This document shows, piece after piece, positions 17,509 to 25,941 of a DNA stretch of 64,000 nt. The notes under the pieces are model-generated. The model was not told where the DNA came from, made no database searches, and saw only the letters and a list, made by a program, of their open reading frames with translations. The position numbers and the translations under genes were made by a program. Position 1 is the stretch's first letter, and every line of letters begins with the position of its first letter. Source of the stretch: CAYXDO01 sp964463485 (lineage in GTDB: Bacteria > Myxococcota > Kuafuiibacteriia > Kuafuiibacteriales > Kuafuiibacteriaceae); NCBI GenBank assembly GCA_964463485.1, contig CAYXDO010000037.1, positions 1-64,000 of the forward strand, given 5' to 3'.

Positions 17509-19167
17509 GTGAACCAACGACGAGCGCAAGCATGGAGCCGATATCCCGCCTCGGCGCTCCTGCTTGTCGTCGTGTTCCTCGGTTGTTCCCAGACGAACGC
17601 CGAGCCCTCTTTGGATGGACGCGGCGGTCGGCTCCTCGACGCCCGGCGTGGCCTCACCGACGTTCGATTCTCCGTGAATACGAGTCGTGGTCGAAGGCCC
17701 ATCTCCCCGTTCATCTACGGAGTCAACGCTGACGCCCCGATCGACGCGTATCGCGCACGTTTTTACCGCATCGGCGGTAATCGTTGGAGTACATACAATT
17801 GGGAGATCAACGCTTCGAACGCGGGCTCCGACTACTTTCATCAGAACGACGACTATCTCGGCGGAGGCACCCAGCCAGGAGAAGCGGTCCGCAGTCGATA
17901 CGCGCTCGCGAAATCGGCCGGCGCGACCGGCCTGATTACGGTACCCATGGCCGGACTGGTTGCCAAAGACAAGTTCGGCGACGGGGACATCTCCTTGACG
18001 AAGGAGTTCAAATCGCGACGTCTCGCCGCCTCCATCCTCACCCTCCCCGTTCGTTCGAACAGGTTCCGTCGTTCGAGCCTCTTTCCAGACTCCACAGACG
18101 AGGTGGTCAATCAGGCCGAGTTCATCTCGTGGCTCGTAGAGCTCGCGGGCGCCGACCCGCTCTTCCTATCCCTTGACAACGAGCCCGCGCTCTGGCCTTC
18201 GACCCATCCGAGGATTCATCCGCATCCGGTCCGGTACGACGAGCTCATTGGGCGCTCGATCGAGCTGGCGACAGCCATCCGAGTCCTCGCTCCGGGCGCG
18301 ATGGTGTTTGGGCCGGTGAGTTACGGCTTTCAGGAGATGGTGAACCTCCAGTCGGCTCCCGACGCGCGCGGACGCGACTTTCTCGAGGTGTACCTACGGG
18401 AGATGAAGGAAGCCCATCGGCGCTCGAAACGCCGCCTGCTCGACGTGCTGGACGTTCATTGGTATCCAGAGGTTCGAGCGGGGGAGACGAAAGTATTGGG
18501 ACAAGACGGAGGCTCCCCGGAGCTGATCGCGGCGAGAGTCATGGCTCCTCGGTCCCTGTGGGACCCGAAGTTCGTGGAGGAAAGTTGGATCACCGACTAT
18601 CTCGGGGGACCGATTCGCTTGATCCCGCGTCTGCGAGAGAAGATCGATCGCGTCTATCCGGGGACTCGCCTCGCCGTCACCGAGTACTCGTACGGGGGCG
18701 GAGCTCACATCTCAGGAGCCGTGGCGCAGGCAGAGGTGTTGGGGATCTTTGGCCGTGAGGGTGTGTTCGCTGCGGCGCTGTGGGCCCACGGCCAGTCCGA
18801 TACTTCGTTCATTCAAGCGGCGTTTCGTATGTTCCTGGACTTCGACGGTCAGGGGGCGCACTTCGGAGACACCTCCGTCGAGGCCGGCACGAACGATCCG
18901 GACCGAACCTCGCTCTACGCCAGCATCGAGGCCGACCATCCCAATCGGATGGTGGTGGTCACCATCAACCGCAGCAACGACGCGCTCCGCGTCGAGCTGG
19001 TGATCGAGCACCCCGAGCGTCTGCGGGTCCAGGGCGAAGCGCGACTCGAAGGGGACCGTCCCGTGCCCTCGTATCCGGTCACGAAGCCGGAATCGATCGG
19101 CCCGAATCGATTCATTGCGAGCCTGCCGCCGATGAGTGTCACCACGTACTCTTTCGCGGAAGAGTGA
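17509..19167 (+). CDS. GH44-like glycosidase lipoprotein (compact form)
   Basis: A 552-aa secreted lipoprotein. I choose GTG 17509 because GAGGAG lies 7 nt upstream and it gives a signal peptide ending in VVVFLGC. The catalytic domain shows GH44 hallmarks: RIGGNRWSTYNWEINASNAG, LSLDNEPALW (acid/base E225) and AVTEYSYGGG (nucleophile E392), plus VLDVHWYPE. Unlike the paralogue at 6689-9313, it has no N-terminal binding modules. It lies about 360 bp upstream of the exopolysaccharide operon on the same strand. It may therefore trim, release or remodel that polymer, as glycosidases do in other Wzy systems; that role is inference. Confidence 0.85.
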   Translation: MNQRRAQAWSRYPASALLLVVVFLGCSQTNAEPSLDGRGGRLLDARRGLTDVRFSVNTSRGRRPISPFIYGVNADAPIDAYRARFYRIGGNRWSTYNWEINASNAGSDYFHQNDDYLGGGTQPGEAVRSRYALAKSAGATGLITVPMAGLVAKDKFGDGDISLTKEFKSRRLAASILTLPVRSNRFRRSSLFPDSTDEVVNQAEFISWLVELAGADPLFLSLDNEPALWPSTHPRIHPHPVRYDELIGRSIELATAIRVLAPGAMVFGPVSYGFQEMVNLQSAPDARGRDFLEVYLREMKEAHRRSKRRLLDVLDVHWYPEVRAGETKVLGQDGGSPELIAARVMAPRSLWDPKFVEESWITDYLGGPIRLIPRLREKIDRVYPGTRLAVTEYSYGGGAHISGAVAQAEVLGIFGREGVFAAALWAHGQSDTSFIQAAFRMFLDFDGQGAHFGDTSVEAGTNDPDRTSLYASIEADHPNRMVVVTINRSNDALRVELVIEHPERLRVQGEARLEGDRPVPSYPVTKPESIGPNRFIASLPPMSVTTYSFAEE

Positions 19168-19526
19168 AGAATTCGCGCAGCTGGTAGGTTCGACCAAGCC
19201 ACCCGCACCAGGGCCCACGAGCACGAACGAGCACGAGCGCGAGCGCCGACCTTGGCGAGCTGGGCTCGAATCCCGCTCTCTGGTGTCGGCTACGGCGATC
19301 GCGAATGACTTCGGCGGACCCGTACTGCGCGACTCGCGGCTGCAGTGGACCAAGCCCTCGGCGGACGGCTTCCGAGACTAATCTCGACCCCTTCCGCGCG
19401 CTTTTTCCCGGCCGACCATGGTGACGCCGTAACTCGGGCCCGTCGATTCGAGCGAGACCGCCGACGGAGGCGGGTCCCTTCGTGGGAATGCATGTTGCTA
19501 CTCGTTCGAGTCGAGCCGGAGGAGAC
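19168..19526. promoter_or_regulatory. Region upstream of exopolysaccharide operon
   Basis: There are 359 bp without a convincing gene. The region should contain the operon promoter unless transcription comes through from the GH44 gene. I see no clear sigma-70 or -24/-12 sigma-54 promoter and no strong inverted repeat. The last bases, GGAGGAG 2 nt before the ATG at 19527, form the ribosome-binding site. Confidence 0.3.
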
Positions 19527-20330
19527 ATGAAATTCACGATTGGTACTCTTCGAGTCGACGCCCTGACCCTCAAGGAAGCCATCGATATGATCGTGAGCTT
19601 GGCGCGATCGGGACGCGGAGCGGCGGTTTACACGCCGAACGTAGATCATGTGGTGATGGCTGAAACGGACGTGGACCTGCGCCGAGCGTATGAGGCGGCG
19701 ACGCTGTGTCTGGCGGACGGCGCACCGCTGGTATGGGCGAGCCGCTGGTCGCCTCACCCCTTGCCCGAGAAGGTCTCTGGGTCGGATCTCGTCGAGCCTC
19801 TGCTCGAGCGAGCTTCGCGCGAAGGGCTGTCGGTCTATTTTCTGGGGGGAGCAGCAGGAGTCGCCGAGTGTGCAGCTCGGCGCATGAGCGACCGCTATCC
19901 GGCTTTGAGGATTTGTGGGGTCGATGCGCCTGAAGTGGGGTCCGGCTTGTCGGACCGAGAGACGAGAGTAGCGGTGTCACGTGTTCAGGCCGCCTCTCCC
20001 AACTTGCTCCTCGTGGGCCTCGGATGTCCGAAGCAGGAACTGTTCATCCATCGGTATCGCCGAGAGTTGTCACCTGCCGTTGCCTTGGGCGTCGGGGCCA
20101 CTTTCAGCTTCCTGGCGGGCGCCGTGAAGAGGGCTCCGAGATGGATGTCACGCGTCGGGCTCGAGTGGCTGTATCGACTGATTCAAGAGCCGAGGCTGTG
20201 GCGAAGGTACTTGATCCGAGATCCCAGATTCGTCGGCGTGGTCATACGGTCCTTGCGGGTCGCCCGGGCCCTCGAGCGCGTGCATTCTGCGCCGGGGCGA
20301 CCGTCGTCGGGTCGAGGAAGCTACTCATGA
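19527..20330 (+). CDS. WecG/TagA/CpsF-family glycosyltransferase (GT26)
   Basis: A 267-aa enzyme that adds a second sugar to a polyprenyl-linked first sugar in surface-polymer synthesis. Family motifs are YTPNVDHVVMA, CLADGAPLVWAS, VYFLGGAAGVAE, the LLLVGLGCPKQELFIH signature and GVGATFSFLAG, followed by PRWMSRVGLEWLYRLIQEP. The ATG at 19527 follows GGAGGAG and matches the family start; a longer frame from 19482 is unlikely. It is the first gene of the 13-gene operon, and its stop overlaps the next start by 4 nt. Confidence 0.93.
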   Translation: MKFTIGTLRVDALTLKEAIDMIVSLARSGRGAAVYTPNVDHVVMAETDVDLRRAYEAATLCLADGAPLVWASRWSPHPLPEKVSGSDLVEPLLERASREGLSVYFLGGAAGVAECAARRMSDRYPALRICGVDAPEVGSGLSDRETRVAVSRVQAASPNLLLVGLGCPKQELFIHRYRRELSPAVALGVGATFSFLAGAVKRAPRWMSRVGLEWLYRLIQEPRLWRRYLIRDPRFVGVVIRSLRVARALERVHSAPGRPSSGRGSYS

Positions 20331-21679
20331 GCTCCCTCGACGATTGCCTGCTCCCAGGGCGGACCGCCCGGCTCAATCTGCTGGTGGATCTGGTGGTCCT
20401 CTTCCTCGTCCTTTCGGGCTGCGAGTCCCTCGGCCCGACACAAATCGGGATTGGACTTCTGGTTTGGACCGTCGCCGCGATCGCATTTCGGCACTACCAC
20501 GAGTTGCCGGTGCGAGGGCGGCTCGAGCTCGCGGCGCTCGTCGCCCTGGTGCTGCTGTTGATTCTGGCCGTTCTGACTCTGGAGGGTTGGTATAGGTCAC
20601 CTGCCAACCTCCCCGTCGATCCGCGCGTACTCGTGGCTTGGCCCGTCCTCCTCTTTACCCGAGCTCGAGCTTTTGCGCGCGCGTATGAGCGCGAGCGGTC
20701 CCGGAGACGTATTCTCATACTCGGTACGGGACCGCTCGCGCGGGCGACCGCGGAGTGCCTGATCAGCCGACGCGACGCACCTCGGATCGTTGGTCACCTC
20801 GGCGTCCCTGGAGAGTCTTCGGTTCGCCTCGACTCCCCCGTGCTCGGATCCGTCCTGGACTCCGGCCGTATGTTTCTCGAGCACCCGGTCGACGAGATTT
20901 TCGTCGCGGTATCCCCGGACAATCAGCGGGCGTTCCTCGCGGCCACGTCACTCTGCGAGGCGCTGGGGATCCCATTCTTGCTCCCGATTCCCTCGCAAGG
21001 CATCGCACGCTCGAGAGTCGCCCCGAGCCCAGCCGTCGCCGACGGCTATGTGAGATTCACGACCTGTCCATCCCACGCCTACCAACGAACCGTCAAACGA
21101 GCCGCCGACCTCGCCTTGTGCGCCGTGACGCTGACGCTGCTCGCGCCCCTATTCGTCATCGTCGCGCTCCTCATCAAGCTGGAGTCGAAGGGTCCGGTGT
21201 TCTTCGTCCAGCCGCGCGTCGGCCTTCACGGCCGACGGTTCCGGATGCTCAAGTTTCGGTCGATGGTCGAGGACGCCGAGGCAAGGCGGGCGAGTCTTGC
21301 GGAGCGCAACGAGCGGGACGGCCCAGTCTTCAAGGTGAAAGACGATCCGCGAATCACGCGCCTCGGTCGACTTCTGCGGAGGTTCAGTATCGACGAGCTG
21401 CCTCAGTTGCTCAACATCCTGGCGGGCCAGATGAGTATCGTCGGACCGCGGCCTCCGATTCCTTCCGAAGTCGCTCGATACGAAACGTGGCAGCTACGCC
21501 GGTTGTCGGTGCGTCCGGGCCTGACTTGCCATTGGCAGGTGGGGGATCGCGAGCGCATTCGATTCAGGGAGTGGATGCTCCTCGACCTTTCGTACATCGA
21601 TCGGTGGACTCTCTGGACCGATCTATCGCTGCTCCTGAAGACCATACCCGTCGTCGTCAGAGGGAAGGGGAGCTCGTGA
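20327..21679 (+). CDS. Polyprenyl glycosylphosphotransferase (initiating enzyme)
   Basis: A 450-aa membrane enzyme that transfers a sugar-1-phosphate to undecaprenyl phosphate to start repeat-unit assembly. The N-terminal half has several hydrophobic helices (about 15-110) and a Rossmann-like CoA-binding-type domain (RRRILILGTGPLARATAECL). The C-terminal bacterial sugar transferase domain contains KRAADLALCAVTL, a single helix, KLESKGPVFFVQPRVGLHGRRFRMLKFRSM, RRFSIDELPQLLNIL and GPRPPIPSEV. The overall architecture matches WbaP/CpsE-type enzymes. It is coupled to the genes on both sides. Confidence 0.93.
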   Translation: MSSLDDCLLPGRTARLNLLVDLVVLFLVLSGCESLGPTQIGIGLLVWTVAAIAFRHYHELPVRGRLELAALVALVLLLILAVLTLEGWYRSPANLPVDPRVLVAWPVLLFTRARAFARAYERERSRRRILILGTGPLARATAECLISRRDAPRIVGHLGVPGESSVRLDSPVLGSVLDSGRMFLEHPVDEIFVAVSPDNQRAFLAATSLCEALGIPFLLPIPSQGIARSRVAPSPAVADGYVRFTTCPSHAYQRTVKRAADLALCAVTLTLLAPLFVIVALLIKLESKGPVFFVQPRVGLHGRRFRMLKFRSMVEDAEARRASLAERNERDGPVFKVKDDPRITRLGRLLRRFSIDELPQLLNILAGQMSIVGPRPPIPSEVARYETWQLRRLSVRPGLTCHWQVGDRERIRFREWMLLDLSYIDRWTLWTDLSLLLKTIPVVVRGKGSS

Positions 21680-22308
21680 TGAACTTGGATGCAGCTAGGT
21701 TCGCGCTTCAAAGGCTCTCGAGGGACTCGGAGACTCTTCCGGTCGCGGCGTTGCTCTCGAAGGGACTCGGCTACGTCGCCGAGTTGGTCGCGGCCCGTGT
21801 CTTTCTCGGGCAGGTCGACGCCTTGGGGGCCGGAGTGCGCGCCCACGGGCGTCCGCGCGTCGAAAATCGGGGAACGATTCGGCTCGGCCGAAACGTACAA
21901 CTGTGCTCGACCGTCGTGCCCGTTCAACTCTCCGCGAAAGAGGGTGCGGTCATCGACATAGGAGATGAGTGTTTCCTCAACTTCGGCACTACGATCGGCG
22001 CGGTCGAGAGTGTTCGGCTCGGTCGTCGGGTCCTGACGGGCCCGTATGCCATGGTCATCGACTGTGAGTTTCACGAGCTGTATCGACGAAACCAGCGGCC
22101 TCCTGCGCGGCCGGTGACGATCGAAGACGACGTCTGGATCGGAGCCAAGGCGAGCATTCTCCCAGGGGTCACCATTGGCCGCGGGGCGGTCATAGGTGTG
22201 TCGGCGGTGGTCGCGCACGACGTCCCCCCCTTCACCATCGTCGCCGGAGTGCCGGCCCGACACGTCAGGAAGCTCGACCCAACTCTGTTCGAGCTCGAGC
22301 TCGCGTGA
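21679..22308 (+). CDS. Hexapeptide-repeat acyltransferase (LbH)
   Basis: A 209-aa left-handed beta-helix acyltransferase of the WbbJ/maltose-acetyltransferase type. Hexapeptide repeats run from about residue 60. The family C-terminal signature is VTIEDDVWIGAKASILPGVTIGRGAVIGVSAVVAHDVPPFTIVAGVPARHVRKL. His-containing FHELYRRNQRP matches the active-site loop. It probably O-acetylates a sugar in the repeat unit using acetyl-CoA. The ATG shares 1 nt with the upstream stop (TGATG); GTG 21676 is an alternative. Confidence 0.9.
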   Translation: MNLDAARFALQRLSRDSETLPVAALLSKGLGYVAELVAARVFLGQVDALGAGVRAHGRPRVENRGTIRLGRNVQLCSTVVPVQLSAKEGAVIDIGDECFLNFGTTIGAVESVRLGRRVLTGPYAMVIDCEFHELYRRNQRPPARPVTIEDDVWIGAKASILPGVTIGRGAVIGVSAVVAHDVPPFTIVAGVPARHVRKLDPTLFELELA

Positions 22309-23849
22309 TGGGAGTCGAGCAGACATACGACCGGCTCGAAGGCGCCGACGGTCGCGGTCTGCGGCCTGACGAGGGCCGCTTCGACGAGACCAAGCGAGCG
22401 GTGTCGAACGCCGGAATCCTCGCCGCAGCGATGGCTGTCACTTGGTTGTTGGCCTTTGCGGTCCGCGTCGCGATCCCGCGGGCGCTTGGGCCGACGGTGT
22501 TCGGACAACTCTACTTCGCCGAGTCCTGCGCCATCGCGTTCCTTGCCTTGAGTGGCTTCGGCGTCGACACCTACATTCGAAAGGAAGTCGCGACCCGCGC
22601 GGCCCATGCGAGCGAGTTTCTCGGGACAGTGATCATCATCAGGCTCGTGACGAGTCTCGTCCTCGTGGCTGCGCTCGTGAGCTTCCTCCACTTCTCCGGT
22701 CATCCGCAGGAAGTCCAAACGCTCGGCCTGCTCTTCGGCATGACACAGATTCTCGTCGTTGCGAACGCGTCCCTCGGAGCGCTGCTGCACGCGGTCGGGG
22801 AAGTTCGTGAGTTGGCGCTGCTCCACGTCTCGGTGAAGGTCGTGTGGGCTCTCGGAATAGGGCTGGTCATCGCCTTTTCGCTTCCCATTCTTGTCGTTCC
22901 AGCCGTCTGGATGGCCACCGAGATCTCGAAGCTGATCCTCGGGTGGCCTCTCGCGCGCAAGTACCTCGGGCTCGAGCTGGGTATGAACTTCCGGGCTACT
23001 GGTCCAGTGTTGCGCAGCTGCATCCCTTACCTGGTAGCGACCCTGTCGAGTGTGGCCCTCGAGAAGATTTGCGGCGCGCTCGTTGGCGTCCTCGCATCGC
23101 CCGAGGAAGCGGGCTTCTATGGGATCGCGTGGACTCTGGCCGCGGTCGCGCTGTTCGCGATGCCGCTGCTCGCATCGGTCCTCGTACCAATGGCTTCACG
23201 GGCAGCAGCTCATTCGGCCCAGGCACTGTCGGGAGTCATGGAGGATAGCCTCCGACTCTCGTTTGCGATCATGAGTCCTGTCTGCGTGACGCTGGTGCTC
23301 GGAGCCAGACCCATCGTAACAGCCCTTTTTGGAGAAGGATACCGCGATGCGGCTCCCGCCGTCCGGGTCATCGCGGTGTGCCTGCCGCTGACCTACATCG
23401 CAACTCACTACGGAATCTACGTCCTGGCTCGAGGGAGGTCGTGGGTCCTGGCGTATGCCGCTCTACTCACCCTCGTAGCGAGCCCACTCCTGACGGCTCT
23501 GCTGATCCCGGCGGCGAGCCGGTTGCTCGGACCGGGCGGTGCGGCGGCTGGAGCCGGATGCGCGGCGATCGGTACGGAGATCGCGTCGCTCTTGGTGTTT
23601 CATCGCGTCATCGATGATCGGCCTTTCACGCGGACGTCGATCTCCCTCGTGGCGCGTTTGGCGCTCTTGGTCGTGCTCATGGCCGGACTCACGCGCGGAA
23701 CGGACTCTCGCGGCCCCTTCGAGCTCGCGATCGGCTTGGTACTTCTTTTGCCTTGTATGGTGGTGGTGGGTTTGGTTCGAGCTCGAGACTTGGAGCAGCT
23801 GCGAAAGTGGATGATCGAGCGGGTTGGAGGACGATCGTGGCGAACCTGA
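22308..23849 (+). CDS. Wzx-type oligosaccharide flippase
   Basis: A 513-aa inner-membrane protein of the MOP/polysaccharide transport family with about 12-14 hydrophobic helices. The first is at about residues 35-55 (AGILAAAMAVTWLLAFAVRV), followed by the typical RALGPTVFGQLYFAES loop. Wzx proteins move the lipid-linked repeat unit to the periplasmic side. The start is ATG 22308, overlapping the previous stop by 1 nt; GTG 22305 is equally possible. A second, unrelated-looking flippase is encoded at 61760-63241. Confidence 0.9.
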   Translation: MGVEQTYDRLEGADGRGLRPDEGRFDETKRAVSNAGILAAAMAVTWLLAFAVRVAIPRALGPTVFGQLYFAESCAIAFLALSGFGVDTYIRKEVATRAAHASEFLGTVIIIRLVTSLVLVAALVSFLHFSGHPQEVQTLGLLFGMTQILVVANASLGALLHAVGEVRELALLHVSVKVVWALGIGLVIAFSLPILVVPAVWMATEISKLILGWPLARKYLGLELGMNFRATGPVLRSCIPYLVATLSSVALEKICGALVGVLASPEEAGFYGIAWTLAAVALFAMPLLASVLVPMASRAAAHSAQALSGVMEDSLRLSFAIMSPVCVTLVLGARPIVTALFGEGYRDAAPAVRVIAVCLPLTYIATHYGIYVLARGRSWVLAYAALLTLVASPLLTALLIPAASRLLGPGGAAAGAGCAAIGTEIASLLVFHRVIDDRPFTRTSISLVARLALLVVLMAGLTRGTDSRGPFELAIGLVLLLPCMVVVGLVRARDLEQLRKWMIERVGGRSWRT

Positions 23850-24007
23850 TCTACGTCTCGATTCTGATCGCAACGCTCGTGATTCCCGCCCGAATCGCAG
23901 GCGAGGAGTCTGGAGCTGGTCGCCACGCGAAGCTGGTGCGCCAGATCGGCGTCTCCGTGATTCTATATCTGCTCGCACTTCGCTTCGTTTTACCGAGAGT
24001 CGCCTGA
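23837..24007 (+). CDS. Small membrane protein (56 aa), function unknown
   Basis: A short gene starting at GTG 23837 with an excellent GGAGG 6 nt upstream. It overlaps the last 13 nt of the flippase gene. The product has two hydrophobic segments, ANLIYVSILIATLVIPARIA (about 2-21) and VSVILYLLALRFVLPRV (about 38-54), separated by a charged loop (GEESGAGRHAKLVRQ). This suggests a two-helix inner-membrane protein. Its place between flippase and pseudo-receiver genes suggests an accessory subunit of the exopolysaccharide machine. I know no family for it. Confidence 0.75.
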   Translation: MANLIYVSILIATLVIPARIAGEESGAGRHAKLVRQIGVSVILYLLALRFVLPRVA

Positions 24008-24019
24008 AAGGAGCCTCAG

Positions 24020-24559
24020 ATGAGCGCTGTGATGAGTATCGTTGGAGTCTTGACGGAGCGCAGGGTCGACGAGTCGAACGACGGTGTCGCCGAGGGCGCT
24101 CGGGCGAGGACGGTGGAGTTGGAGCGGGTTCTCTTTGGAGACGGGGTCGAGCCCTCGATTCGTCGGTTGGAGGCGCCCTGTCTGATCGCGCCACCCTGTG
24201 CGATCGTCGTGGATCCCGATCCAGGGCGGAGGAGCGACCTCGTAGCTGTGTGCGCACAGCTCGGCTTCGGGGTTCGCGAGGCGGGCGATGCGGGGACACT
24301 TCTCGAAATCGCCCGCGCGGAGCCCCCGGCGCTCGTCCTTGCAGACCTTGCCCTGCCGGATCGGTTGGCCGCGGACGCGCTCCTCGAGCTTCAATCGAGC
24401 ATCGCCCCGGGCGTGAAGGTGCTCGCGCTGGCCGACGTGCGGACGCCGCAAGACCTCGTACTTGCGGAGACTCTCGGGTGGCTCGGAGTCTGGGAACGGA
24501 GTCAGGGGCTGGACGCGGTCGCATCGCTGCTCGACGCCCTGAGGAAGGACATCGAATGA
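24020..24559 (+). CDS. Stand-alone pseudo-receiver-like protein (179 aa)
   Basis: Residues about 58-176 have the fold pattern of a CheY-like receiver: VVDPDPGRRSDL at the acidic pocket, LVLADLALPDRLAADALLEL around the expected phospho-Asp, and alternating strands and helices. The switch Thr/Ser is replaced (VLALADV), and the conserved Lys of the KPF motif is absent (LGVWERSQG), so normal phospho-switching is doubtful. Residues 1-57 resemble nothing I know. There is no output domain. The start follows AAGGAGC, 12 nt after the small membrane gene, and its stop overlaps the Wzz gene by 4 nt. It probably acts by protein contact with the polymerisation complex. Confidence 0.75.
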   Translation: MSAVMSIVGVLTERRVDESNDGVAEGARARTVELERVLFGDGVEPSIRRLEAPCLIAPPCAIVVDPDPGRRSDLVAVCAQLGFGVREAGDAGTLLEIARAEPPALVLADLALPDRLAADALLELQSSIAPGVKVLALADVRTPQDLVLAETLGWLGVWERSQGLDAVASLLDALRKDIE

Positions 24560-25941
24560 GCTCGAACGAGACCAGGGACTTAGAGCGGTGGGGCTCCGGC
24601 GAGCTCGTGTCCTTCTTCGACGATGGGGGCGCCCGCAATTTCCTGAGTTATGCGGTCGACTCGATTCGGCGACGTTGGCGTCTGGCCCTCGCTGTGTGGT
24701 TTCTCGTCGTCGTCTCGGTTTGCGTGGGCGCCTGGGCTTTGCCAAAGTCGTACTCGGCCGACGTTCGTATGCTGGCCGTCGCCAACCCCCTCATGCCCTC
24801 CTTGGCCACGCCGCGGCGTGCCATGCCCTATCACCTCGACGAACCTACTCGAGCGGTGAGCGAGATCGTTCTGAGTCGAGAAAATCTCGAAAGAATCATC
24901 GAACGGACCGAGTTGGAGGATCAGTGGCTCGAGCACGAGGCGCCCCTCCCCAGACTCATCGCGCGCGGCGCCAGCGCTCTCTTCGGCGATCCCCCGCGGT
25001 CGGTCTTCCGGGAGAACTTGGTCGAGACCCTTCGGGATGAGCTGAGTGTAACGGAGGCGCATGGGGCGGTCACCTTCGCGGCCAAGTGGTCGAGCGCCGA
25101 GATGGCGTACCGACTCGCGCGAGCCCTCATGGATACGTTCCTCGAAATCCGAAGAGTTCAGGATGTGCAGGCCATCGCCGATACGCTGCGAGTCATCGAA
25201 ACCCACGAGCGACAGCTCGAAGGCGTGGTTCAGGCGACTCTGAAGCGAGTCAAGTCGCTCGCCCCGACCAACCCAGGTCGGCGCACGCGGGCGGTCGATT
25301 TCGAAGCATTTGGAGCGGCCGATCGGGGTGTTGCGAAGCAGATCGACTCGACCCGTAGAGAGATACAATCGATCCAGAGGGTCAGGGCGGAGCGAGCTAC
25401 GGAGATTCGCAAGCAGCTCATGCAGCTGACCACCGATTACACCGCGCGGCATCCGCTGGTGCTGCAGCTGGAGCGTTCGCTCGAAGAGCTGAGTCGTGAC
25501 CCTGATGAGCTGATCACGCTCAAGATGAAAGCCCGCACTCTGGCGTCGACGCAAGCCAGCGGCGTGCGTCGTCTCGGCGTTCTGCAAACCCAAGGCTCGG
25601 AGGTGACTCCCGAGTACGAGTTGGCCAGTCAGGAGCTCGAGATCGCGGTGGGGCAGTTCGCTGACTTGGTCGAGCGCCGTACGAACGCGAGGATCGAGCT
25701 CGACACGGCGGAGGCGGCGTTCGACTACCGCTACACCGTACTCTCACCGGCCAAGCGTCCGGAGCAACCGGTCTCCCCACGGCTGTCCAAAGTCATCCTG
25801 GCCTCCATCGCGGCTGGCTTGGTCCTTGGGCTCGTCATGGCGGTGGGCCTCGACGTGCTGAGCCGACGCATCTACCAGAGGTGGCAAATCGAGAGAGTGC
25901 TCGGTCTCGAAGTAATCGAGGAAATCGAGGTCCGGTCATGA
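24556..25941 (+). CDS. Wzz/PCP-type chain-length regulator without kinase domain
   Basis: A 461-aa polysaccharide co-polymerase. TM1 is at about residues 48-68 (LALAVWFLVVVSVCVGAWAL). A large periplasmic alpha-helical region (about 70-405) contains the coiled-coil stretch with TARHPLVLQLERSLEEL, typical of Wzc/Wzz. The Pro-rich PAKRPEQPVSPRLSK precedes TM2 (about 413-435, ILASIAAGLVLGLVMAVGL). The short cytoplasmic tail lacks any P-loop or Tyr cluster, so this is a PCP protein without an attached BY-kinase. A possible separate partner is encoded at 29180-29764. It is coupled at both ends by 4-nt overlaps. Confidence 0.9.
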   Translation: MSSNETRDLERWGSGELVSFFDDGGARNFLSYAVDSIRRRWRLALAVWFLVVVSVCVGAWALPKSYSADVRMLAVANPLMPSLATPRRAMPYHLDEPTRAVSEIVLSRENLERIIERTELEDQWLEHEAPLPRLIARGASALFGDPPRSVFRENLVETLRDELSVTEAHGAVTFAAKWSSAEMAYRLARALMDTFLEIRRVQDVQAIADTLRVIETHERQLEGVVQATLKRVKSLAPTNPGRRTRAVDFEAFGAADRGVAKQIDSTRREIQSIQRVRAERATEIRKQLMQLTTDYTARHPLVLQLERSLEELSRDPDELITLKMKARTLASTQASGVRRLGVLQTQGSEVTPEYELASQELEIAVGQFADLVERRTNARIELDTAEAAFDYRYTVLSPAKRPEQPVSPRLSKVILASIAAGLVLGLVMAVGLDVLSRRIYQRWQIERVLGLEVIEEIEVRS

